Assembly (NCBI RefSeq): GCF_025917685.1
Contig: NZ_CP089518.1
Span: 676,001-740,000, forward strand
Reading direction: 5' to 3'
Source: Bacillus cereus
Lineage (GTDB): Bacteria > Bacillota > Bacilli > Bacillales > Bacillaceae_G
DNA length: 64,000 nt
Shown piece after piece: positions 54,983 to 61,497 of the stretch (the stretch's first letter is position 1; every line of letters begins with the position of its first letter). Both the position numbers and the translations under genes were made by a program. Under the pieces are notes generated by a model. The model worked only from the letters and a program-made list of their open reading frames with translations. It was not told where the DNA came from and ran no database searches.

Positions 54983-56380
54983 TAAAAGTCCTAACCAATG
55001 TACCAATTGTGTAGAGAGGAATGTAACAACAATTGCGATAACGGTAGGGATTGCAAACGATAAGAATGTCCATTTTGCACTTTTTGTTTCTTTATATATG
55101 TTAACCAGTGTTGTTCCGCACGGGAAATGAAGGAGTGAGAACAACATTGTATTTAACGCTGTTAACCAAGTCCAACCATTTTCTAAGAATAAATTTTTAA
55201 TTTGGTTAAAATCATCTATTTCAGTTAAAGCTCCGGTTGATAAGTAAGACATTAATAAAATCGGGATAACAATTTCATTCGCTGGTAGTCCAAGAATGAA
55301 TGCAGCTAAAATAAATCCATCAAGTCCTAACATTTTAGCGAACGGATCTAGGAAGTTTACAAAATACATAAGTAAGCTTGTGTCACCGATGAAAATATTA
55401 GCAAGTAACCAAGTTAATGCAGCCGCAGGGGCAGCTACAACGATAGCTCGTTTTAAAACATAAATTGATTTATCGAGTGTTGCACGTACAATTGTATTCC
55501 AAACTTTTGGCTTACGGTACGGCGGTAACTCAAGAGTGTAGTGGGTTGGAACGCCTTTTAAAGCTGTTTTTGATAGTACCCAAGAAACAGTTAATGTCAT
55601 CATAACACCAATTACAACCATTCCAACTACAACGCCAGCAGTAACAAATGTTTGCATACTACCTGTGTAACCGGCAGCCATAAATAGTGAAGCCATTAAA
55701 ATTAACATAGGCCAGCGACCGTTACAAGGAACGAAGTTGTTCGTTAAGATTGCAAGCATACGTTCACGTGGTGATTCAATAATACGTGTTGACATAATGG
55801 CAGCTGCATTACAACCAAATCCCATTGCCATTGTTAAAGACTGTTTACCGTGTGCGCCAGATCTTTTAAATAATCGGTCCATATTAAATGCGACACGTGG
55901 TAAGTATCCGTAGTTTTCTAATAGCGCGAACATAGGGAAAAAGATTGCCATAGGTGGTAACATAACGCTAATAACAGCACCGATACCGCGGAATAAACCA
56001 AGTATTAAAATGCCATGTAACCATTCAGGTGCATGCATTGCTTGGAACCAAGATGTTAAATATCCTTCTGCCCATCCGAAGAACTCAGCGATCATATCAG
56101 ATGGTACGTTAGCGCCTGCGATTGTAAGATAAAAAATGATTGATAAAATACCGAGCATAATTGGGAATCCCCAGATGGGAGATGTGAAAATTTTATCTAG
56201 TTTTTCAGAACGATACAATTTATCAGTATTTGTATATTGAACAGACTCTTTACATATGCTTGCAGATGTTCGATAAATATCTCCGACAATATCATCTCGT
56301 ATATCTTCTTTTGAGAGTGCTTGTGCATGTTGAATAATATAGTCTAAAGGAAGATCCTTACTGGCTGAGTGAGATTCCAT
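54980..56380 (-). CDS. feoB: Ferrous iron transporter, permease part of split FeoB
   Basis: A 466-residue polytopic protein corresponding to the C-terminal transport half of FeoB. Two Gate/nucleoside-recognition repeats are visible (GLFRGIGAVISVMLPPMAIFFPMFALLENYGYLPRVAF, GFGCNAAAIMSTRIIESPRERMLAILTNNFVPCNGRWPML) and the C-terminal FPCGTTLVNIYKETKSAKWT block with a conserved Cys. The start overlaps the GTPase gene by 23 bases and has its own strong site GGGAGG (56390-56395, nine bases away). That argues for a real split gene rather than a frameshift error. Imports Fe2+ with the GTPase half and FeoA. Confidence 0.9.
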   Translation of the reverse strand: MESHSASKDLPLDYIIQHAQALSKEDIRDDIVGDIYRTSASICKESVQYTNTDKLYRSEKLDKIFTSPIWGFPIMLGILSIIFYLTIAGANVPSDMIAEFFGWAEGYLTSWFQAMHAPEWLHGILILGLFRGIGAVISVMLPPMAIFFPMFALLENYGYLPRVAFNMDRLFKRSGAHGKQSLTMAMGFGCNAAAIMSTRIIESPRERMLAILTNNFVPCNGRWPMLILMASLFMAAGYTGSMQTFVTAGVVVGMVVIGVMMTLTVSWVLSKTALKGVPTHYTLELPPYRKPKVWNTIVRATLDKSIYVLKRAIVVAAPAAALTWLLANIFIGDTSLLMYFVNFLDPFAKMLGLDGFILAAFILGLPANEIVIPILLMSYLSTGALTEIDDFNQIKNLFLENGWTWLTALNTMLFSLLHFPCGTTLVNIYKETKSAKWTFLSFAIPTVIAIVVTFLSTQLVHWLGLL

Positions 56381-57080
56381 TAATTACGACCTCCCTTACA
56401 AGTGGTTCATTATGGTGTTTTTGAAGTGTAGTTAAGAAATTTTTATCTCCATCTAATATACGTAACGCAATCCAACGTGCTGGATACGTATCACCGAACA
56501 CTTTATAAATTTGCGGTTCTAATTCCTGAATCATATTTTCGATTTTTTCACTGTAAGAAATTTTAATTGGTGTTGGAATTAATTTTTTATTTGCTACTTT
56601 AGCGATGATATTTAGCAAATGCCCAATACCTACTCGGTTACGAGCAGAAATCTTAACTACAGGTACACCGAGCGATTTTGCTAATTTCTTTTCATCAATA
56701 ACGATGCCTTTTTTCTCAGCTTCATCAATTAAGTTAATGCAAACGACTACGTTGTTCGTCATTTCCATCACTTGGAGTGCTAAATTTAAATTCCTCTCCA
56801 TAGCAGTTGCATCTATAACAACTACAGTTACTTCTGGTTTTTCAAATATAATATAATCTCTTGCTACTTCTTCATCCGCAGAATTTGAATATAGTGAGTA
56901 AGTTCCAGGTAAATCTATTAATGTATATTTACTTCCGTTATGTTCATATTCCCCTTCAGCTTTTAAAACAGTTTTTCCCGTCCAGTTTCCAGTATGTTGT
57001 TTTAAGCCTGTTAAAGTATTAAATAATGTACTTTTCCCGGTATTCGGGTTGCCAGCTAAAGCAATGCGATGTTTGCTCAT
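56358..57080 (-). CDS. feoB: Ferrous iron transporter, GTPase part of split FeoB
   Basis: A 240-residue soluble G protein with the FeoB N-terminal layout. G1 is GNPNTGKST (residues 9-17), G3 is DLPGTYSL (about 57-64), G4 is NLID in the FeoB style (about 117-120) and G5 is SAR. A helical GDP-dissociation-inhibitor-like domain occupies residues about 165-235. In most bacteria this is fused to the permease; here it ends with its own stop. It overlaps feoA by four bases (ATGA) at the start and the permease gene by 23 bases at the end. Confidence 0.92.
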   Translation of the reverse strand: MSKHRIALAGNPNTGKSTLFNTLTGLKQHTGNWTGKTVLKAEGEYEHNGSKYTLIDLPGTYSLYSNSADEEVARDYIIFEKPEVTVVVIDATAMERNLNLALQVMEMTNNVVVCINLIDEAEKKGIVIDEKKLAKSLGVPVVKISARNRVGIGHLLNIIAKVANKKLIPTPIKISYSEKIENMIQELEPQIYKVFGDTYPARWIALRILDGDKNFLTTLQKHHNEPLVREVVINGISLSQ

Positions 57081-57334
57081 CTGAAATCATCTCCTATTAA
57101 TACCCCGAAAATAAGGGAACTTTCTTCCTTGCGTAGTGCAATAGTTGTGTTGCTTACTTGATAAGCGACCGGATCTCCAAGTGGACTGCGTTGTAATACT
57201 TTAATCGTTGCCCCAGGGACAAATCCTAAGTCTAATAAACGTCGTTTCATAGTTCCTTCTAATTGTATCTTCTCAATTTGTACAAACTCTCCTGTTTTAA
57301 ATTCAGAAAGTGGTTTTGTATTAGCCGATACCAT
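57077..57334 (-). CDS. feoA: FeoA ferrous iron transport protein
   Basis: An 85-residue SH3-like protein: LSEFKTGEFVQIEKIQLEGTMKRRLLDLGFVPGATIKVLQRSPLGDPVAYQV is the FeoA domain. It stimulates or assembles FeoB in the cytoplasm. First gene of feoA-feoB(GTPase)-feoB(permease). The start follows AGATGAGGTAAC, a moderate site. A DtxR/MntR-like palindrome at 57372-57397 covers the region just after its predicted transcription start. Confidence 0.93.
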   Translation of the reverse strand: MVSANTKPLSEFKTGEFVQIEKIQLEGTMKRRLLDLGFVPGATIKVLQRSPLGDPVAYQVSNTTIALRKEESSLIFGVLIGDDFR

Positions 57335-57371
57335 AAAAGTTACCTCATCTCTATATTGTTAGTTTAAGTTT

Positions 57372-57397
57372 AAAAAGTTTCCTAAGGTAAACTTTTT
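57372..57397 (-). promoter_or_regulatory. DtxR/MntR-like operator of the feo operon
   Basis: Arms AAAAAGTTT and AAACTTTTT flank CCTAAGGT. Read on the minus strand, TTTACCTTAGGAAACT is close to the MntR operator core TTTGCCTTAAGGAAAC of B. subtilis and unlike a Fur box. It lies just downstream of a minus-strand promoter TTGACA (57431-57436), 18 bases, TACTAT (57407-57412), so a bound repressor would block feo transcription. Confidence 0.6.
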
Positions 57398-57406
57398 GTT
57401 AGTAAT

Positions 57407-57436
57407 ATAGTAGACCACATTGGATGATGCTGTCAA
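57407..57436 (-). promoter_or_regulatory. Promoter of the feo operon
   Basis: On the minus strand a perfect TTGACA is followed after 18 bases by TACTAT, about 75 bases before feoA. Confidence 0.65.
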
Positions 57437-57843
57437 TTAGTACTTTAAAAATATTCAATTATTTTTAGAATTGTTCCAATTTATTTAGTTGTACTGAAAA
57501 AAATTACTGAAATTCTTCTCAATGTAAATAAAGTAAGGGTGTAAAAACTTAAAAATATAGGGTGATTGTAAATGTAGTTTTAATCTAAAGGGGAAAATGC
57601 AGAAAATTATTTACATTAGCTTTACATTGTTAAGATTAAATTTACAATAATGCATGTTTAGTGTGGATTTTGTTGGGTTTTTCAACTATAAATGTTGGAG
57701 TGTCTAGCTTTTGCGGGATGTTACCCCTATTTACTTAAACTTAAAAATTGCTTAACACTCACATAATATTGTTGTCCTACAATGAATTTGTGTTCGAAAG
57801 AAGATGAATTCGAAAAGTGATAATCCAAATGGGGGTACAAGAC
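57437..57843. other. Intergenic region between feo and pst operons
   Basis: Apart from the feo promoter, the PhoP boxes and the pstS leader this AT-rich stretch contains nothing I can assign. The roughly 190-base pstS leader has no riboswitch consensus that I recognise. Confidence 0.5.
57610..57648 (+). promoter_or_regulatory. PhoP boxes and promoter of the pst operon
   Basis: TTTACA-like hexamers occur at 57610-57615, 57621-57626, 57630-57635 (TTAAGA) and 57641-57646, spaced about 9-11 bases. This is the tandem TTHACA pattern bound by PhoP~P. The last overlaps a -10-like TACAAT (57643-57648). The start would leave an untranslated leader of about 190 bases before pstS. Confidence 0.8.
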
Positions 57844-58743
57844 ATGGTTATGAAAAAGGGTATTAAATTTTCTTTAGCGGCTTTAGTTGTTGCAGGTGCA
57901 TTAGTTGGATGTGGAAAAACAGAAAGTACGGATAATAAGGAAGCTGCTAAAGGTAGCGATGCAAAACAAGAATTATCAGGTACGATTGCAGCGGCTGGTT
58001 CTACGGCTCTTCTACCTCTTGCGGAGGAAGCTGGAAAGAAATTCATGGAGAAAAATTCAAAGGTTTCTATTCAAGTTCAAGGTGGCGGTAGTGGAACTGG
58101 GATTAACCAAGTAGCATCGGGTGCAGTACAAATTGGTAATTCAGATGTTCCGTCTGGAGATAAAATAAAAGATGCTGAAAAAGCGAAAGAATTAGTAGAT
58201 AACAAGGTTGCGGGTATTGCATTCGCGCTTGTCGTAAATAAAGATGTAAAAGTTGATAACTTAACAGTACAACAAGTACAAGATATCTTCACTGGAAAAG
58301 TAACAAACTGGAAAGAGGTAGGCGGGAAAGATGAAAAAATCAACGTAATTAACCGTCCAGCTTCATCTGGTACACGTGCTACATTTGAAAAGACAGTTAT
58401 GAAAGACGCGAAAATTAATGATGGAACTGGTACAACACAAGATTCTAACGGTGCAGTAGAGCAAGCAATCAATTCTACGCCAGGCTCAGTAAGTTATTTA
58501 GCAATGTCTTACATGGTTGGCGATAAAAAAGGTGCACTACAAACAGTGAAAATTGATGGTGCTGAACCGAAAGTTGAAAACATTTCGTCTGGTAAATATC
58601 CATTCTGGTCTTACGAGTACATGGTAACAAAAGGTGAGGCAAAAGAAGCAACGAAAGCTTACATTGACTATGTAAAAGGTAAGGATTTTGAAAAGCAAGT
58701 AGAAGATATGGGTTACATCCCAATGTCTAAATTAAATAAGTAA
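57844..58743 (+). CDS. pstS: Phosphate-binding lipoprotein PstS
   Basis: A 299-residue phosphate ABC transporter binding protein with lipobox ALVGC (Cys23). Phosphate-contacting motifs are AAGSTALLPLAEEAG (residues about 50-64), QGGGSGTGINQV (about 88-99), SDVP and NRPASSGTRATFEK (about 175-188). ATG 57844 lies eight bases after GGGGG; further in-frame starts at 57817 and 57850 are possible. Expressed under phosphate starvation, to judge from the PhoP boxes upstream. A stem-loop (58751-58776) separates it from pstC and could favour PstS over the permeases. Confidence 0.93.
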   Translation: MVMKKGIKFSLAALVVAGALVGCGKTESTDNKEAAKGSDAKQELSGTIAAAGSTALLPLAEEAGKKFMEKNSKVSIQVQGGGSGTGINQVASGAVQIGNSDVPSGDKIKDAEKAKELVDNKVAGIAFALVVNKDVKVDNLTVQQVQDIFTGKVTNWKEVGGKDEKINVINRPASSGTRATFEKTVMKDAKINDGTGTTQDSNGAVEQAINSTPGSVSYLAMSYMVGDKKGALQTVKIDGAEPKVENISSGKYPFWSYEYMVTKGEAKEATKAYIDYVKGKDFEKQVEDMGYIPMSKLNK

Positions 58744-58750
58744 TAAAATT

Positions 58751-58776
58751 TTATGGGGCTGGCTGCAAGGCCAGTC
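58751..58776 (+). other. Stem-loop between pstS and pstC
   Basis: GGGCTGG / CCAGTCC hairpin with a short loop and no long T-run; likely an RNA-stabilising or partial termination structure giving more pstS than pstCA message. Confidence 0.5.
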
Positions 58777-58811
58777 CTGTTCATTTCAATCTATGAAGTG
58801 GGGTCTGACCT

Positions 58812-59705
58812 GTGATGAAGGGGAAAAAACAAATTAATTACGTAAAAAGTGAATATATAGGAAGATCGCTTGTTACGTTTTGTGGTATTTTTATTGTTTT
58901 AATTACATTAGCTATTATTGCGTTTATTTGCGGTAAAGGTATTCAATCTTTTACACAAAGTGGTATCTCGTTTACTGAGATGTTAACATCGACAAAATGG
59001 AATCCCAATGCTGACGAAGGAACCTTTGGGGCTTTGATTTTTATTGTAGGTTCAACAGTGGTTTCGTTAGGTGCGGTTATTATTAGTGCGCCAATTGCTA
59101 TAGCTCTTGCTATATTCATGAATTTAATTTCGCCGAAGTTTGGAAATAAAGTATTGAAGCCTGTTTTAGAATTATTAGTTGGTATTCCTTCGGTTGTATA
59201 CGGATTATTAGGGGTTACGATTTTAGTGCCGCTATTACGTGATTCGTTTGGGGGAGTAGGTTTTAGTTTAATTGCAGGTATTATTGTGCTAAGTATTATG
59301 ATTTTACCTACTATTGCTAGTATCGCTTCTGATGCAATTCGCTCTGTTCCATTTGATTACTTGGAAGCTTCTTACGGTTTAGGATCAACGAAATGGCAAG
59401 CGATTAGCCGAGTGATTGTTCCAGCTGCAAAACAAGGGATTTTAACAGGTATAGTTTTAGGTTTAGCGCGTGCTTTTGGTGAAGCATTAGCGGTTCAAAT
59501 GGTAATCGGGAACACGATTAAATTACCAGAAGGAATATATAGTCCGACAGCAACGTTAACGGGTATTTTGACAATGGATATGACGAATACATTGAACGGA
59601 ACAGCTTGGAACAATGCGTTATGGACTTTAGCGATGATTTTACTTGTTATTTCATTCCTGTTTATTTTAGTAATTCGAGCGATTGGGCAAAGAGGTGAGC
59701 GATAA
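58812..59705 (+). CDS. pstC: Phosphate ABC transporter permease PstC
   Basis: A 297-residue protein with six TM helices and the EAA-type loop SYGLGSTKWQAISRVIVPAAKQGILTG (about residues 190-216) that docks onto the ATPase PstB. LELLVGIPSVVYGLLGVT is a PstC motif. GTG 58812, eight bases after GTGGGG, or ATG 58815 could be the start. Two bases separate it from pstA. Confidence 0.93.
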   Translation: MMKGKKQINYVKSEYIGRSLVTFCGIFIVLITLAIIAFICGKGIQSFTQSGISFTEMLTSTKWNPNADEGTFGALIFIVGSTVVSLGAVIISAPIAIALAIFMNLISPKFGNKVLKPVLELLVGIPSVVYGLLGVTILVPLLRDSFGGVGFSLIAGIIVLSIMILPTIASIASDAIRSVPFDYLEASYGLGSTKWQAISRVIVPAAKQGILTGIVLGLARAFGEALAVQMVIGNTIKLPEGIYSPTATLTGILTMDMTNTLNGTAWNNALWTLAMILLVISFLFILVIRAIGQRGER

Positions 59706-59707
59706 TA

Positions 59708-60628
59708 ATGAATGCAAGAACGGTAAATAAAGTTTGGACAGGTATCTTTTATGCAGTTGCGGCTTTAGTTGTAGCTTTGCTAGTGTTCTTAGTGTTTGAA
59801 ATTCTGCAAAAGGGATGGGGATTTTGGGATCCTAGTTTCTTATTCGGAGAACCAAGTAATACAAGAGCTGGTGGTGGAATTGGTCCGCAGTTATTCAACT
59901 CCTTCTACATGCTTGTTATAACACTTGTTATATCAATTCCTCTTGGATTAGGTGCTGGAATATATTTAGCAGAGTATGCAAAACAAGGACGTTTTTTAAA
60001 CTTTGTTCGTTTATGTATCGAGACAATGGCGTCTTTACCTTCTATTGTTGTTGGTTTGTTCGGTTTGTTAGTGTTCGTTACAATGACGGGCTGGGGATAC
60101 ACAGTAATGGGTGGTGCCCTTGCTTTAACGATTTTAAACTTACCGGGTTTAACACGTGTTTGTGAAAATGCGATTTCAGAAGTTCCTCATAATGTAAAAG
60201 AGGCAAGTCTTGGATTAGGTGCAACGAAGTGGCAAACGATCGCTCGTATTATTATCCCGTCATCATTACCGCAAATTATTACAGGTATTATTTTAGCGGC
60301 GGGTCGTATATTCGGGGAAGCGGCAGCATTGATTTACACGGCGGGTTTAACATCTCCGATTTTAAATTCAGCAGCAGACTTCTCAAGTCCTTCGCATCCT
60401 TTAAATCCATTTAGACCAGCTGAAACATTAGCGGTTCACATTTGGAAGTTAAATTCTGAAGGAGTAATTCCGGATGCGAAGTTGATTGCGACAAAATCTG
60501 CAGCTGTATTAATTATTATGGTATTACTATTCAATGTTATTTCACGCTTGGTAGCGTCTATATTACACAAACGTTTTACAGGAACGAAAAGAAAAAGTAA
60601 AACGACGAAGAAGGTAAAAGCGGCATAG
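59708..60628 (+). CDS. pstA: Phosphate ABC transporter permease PstA
   Basis: A 306-residue six-TM permease partner of PstC. It carries ETMASLPSIVVGLFGLLVFV (about residues 100-119) and the EAA loop ASLGLGATKWQTIARIIIPSSLPQIITGI. The basic C-terminus (KRKSKTTKKVKAA) is unusually long and Lys-rich. No pstB or phoU follows; a terminator comes right after, so the ATPase must be encoded elsewhere. Confidence 0.93.
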   Translation: MNARTVNKVWTGIFYAVAALVVALLVFLVFEILQKGWGFWDPSFLFGEPSNTRAGGGIGPQLFNSFYMLVITLVISIPLGLGAGIYLAEYAKQGRFLNFVRLCIETMASLPSIVVGLFGLLVFVTMTGWGYTVMGGALALTILNLPGLTRVCENAISEVPHNVKEASLGLGATKWQTIARIIIPSSLPQIITGIILAAGRIFGEAAALIYTAGLTSPILNSAADFSSPSHPLNPFRPAETLAVHIWKLNSEGVIPDAKLIATKSAAVLIIMVLLFNVISRLVASILHKRFTGTKRKSKTTKKVKAA

Positions 60629-60638
60629 GTTGAAGATG

Positions 60639-60673
60639 AAAACTCTCTGTTTATAAAACAGGGAGTTTTTTAT
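60639..60673 (+). terminator. Intrinsic terminator of pstSCA
   Basis: AAAACTCTCTGTTT / AAACAGGGAGTTTT hairpin, then T-run. Confidence 0.92.
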
Positions 60674-60766
60674 GGTCATTTTGTTGTTGGCAGGAAAAGA
60701 AGAAGAGTGACCGAATAGGTAACTTGATATATAGAAATTCGGATGAAAATAGGGAGGGATTTGAAA

Positions 60767-61306
60767 GTGTTTTTTCTGCAAATGTCGGGGTTTCCTGGAT
60801 CTGGGAAATCGACACTTTCTAAATATATCGCTAAATTAACAGGTGCTGTTATTGTAGATCATGACGTCGTGAAATCAGCTTTATTAAAATCATTAAAGGA
60901 AAAAGGTGTAGAATCAACAGTGGTTGGGAAGATCTCCTATGATATTGAGTGGGAACTGATCGATTTTTTGTTGGAGCAAAAGCATAGTGTGATATTAGAT
61001 AGTCCATGTCTCTACGAAGGGATGGTTAAAAAAGGAATAGATTTATGTCAGAAACATGGTGCTACATATAAATATATTGAATGTTATCTTAATAATATAG
61101 AAGAAATTAATCGTAGGTTACAAACGCGCGAACGTAAGATAAGTCAAATTACAAAAGTAGAATCAGAAGTAGCATTTAAAAAATGTCTGTCTGGCAGTAA
61201 AAGGCCTTTACATGGTGAATATCTTATTGTGGATTCTGGAGAACCACTAGAGAAGTATGGTAAAAAAGTGATGGATTATATTTATCCCGCTATTTGTGGG
61301 AGGTAA
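60767..61306 (+). CDS. Small P-loop kinase (AAA_33-like), C-terminus made by bcr1
   Basis: A 179-residue P-loop NTPase of the zeta-toxin/AAA_33 kind of small-molecule kinase: Walker A SGFPGSGKSTLSKYIAK (residues about 7-23), VDHDVVKSAL (substrate/DxD-like motif), VILDSPCLYEGMVKKG (Walker B-like) and an Arg-rich lid RRLQTRERK. GTG 60767 is eight bases after AGGGAGGG; upstream TTG and ATG crowd this site. The last codons (Y-P-A-I-C-G-R, stop) are encoded by bcr1 copy G, so the native end has been replaced. Substrate unknown; nucleoside or aminoglycoside-like kinases are relatives. Confidence 0.85.
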   Translation: MFFLQMSGFPGSGKSTLSKYIAKLTGAVIVDHDVVKSALLKSLKEKGVESTVVGKISYDIEWELIDFLLEQKHSVILDSPCLYEGMVKKGIDLCQKHGATYKYIECYLNNIEEINRRLQTRERKISQITKVESEVAFKKCLSGSKRPLHGEYLIVDSGEPLEKYGKKVMDYIYPAICGR

Positions 61307-61438
61307 AACTCCCACCTCAAAATTCAGCTGGAGCAAAGAGGTTAGACGAGAGCTAAACTGGCAGTAAACGCCCGATTGGTGCGGGCTAATAATCAGTGGG
61401 GGGTGGACAAAACCCCACTGATTAAAGTTTCACTTTAT
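61281..61438 (+). repeat. Full-length bcr1 repeat (copy G) inside a gene end
   Basis: 158 bases from TTTAT (61281-61285) to TTTAT (61434-61438), starting TTTATCCCGCTATTTGTGGG and ending AAAGTTTCACTTTAT. The central arm (CCCACCTCAAAATTCAGC...) is present. Its first 26 bases are translated as the end of the kinase gene. Confidence 0.93.
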
Positions 61439-61456
61439 GGATAGGTAGAGGAATAC

Positions 61457-61496
61457 AAAAGGCGTTATCTTCAATTATGAAGATAACGCCTTTTGG
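61457..61496. terminator. Bidirectional terminator
   Basis: AAAAGGCGTTATCTTC / GAAGATAACGCCTTTT perfect 16-base stem, T-rich on both sides, between the kinase/bcr1 end and the RND gene. Confidence 0.92.
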
Positions 61497-61497
61497 T

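Noticed and set aside
56358..56380. Frameshift or pseudogene in feoB
   Set aside because: The downstream half has its own strong ribosome binding site and ATG, and both halves are intact domains, so a split gene is more likely.
8937..61438. Spaced similar repeats as a CRISPR array
   Set aside because: The copies are tens of kilobases apart, about 97-161 bases long with TTTAT/ATAAA borders, and no spacer-repeat periodicity exists. They are bcr1.
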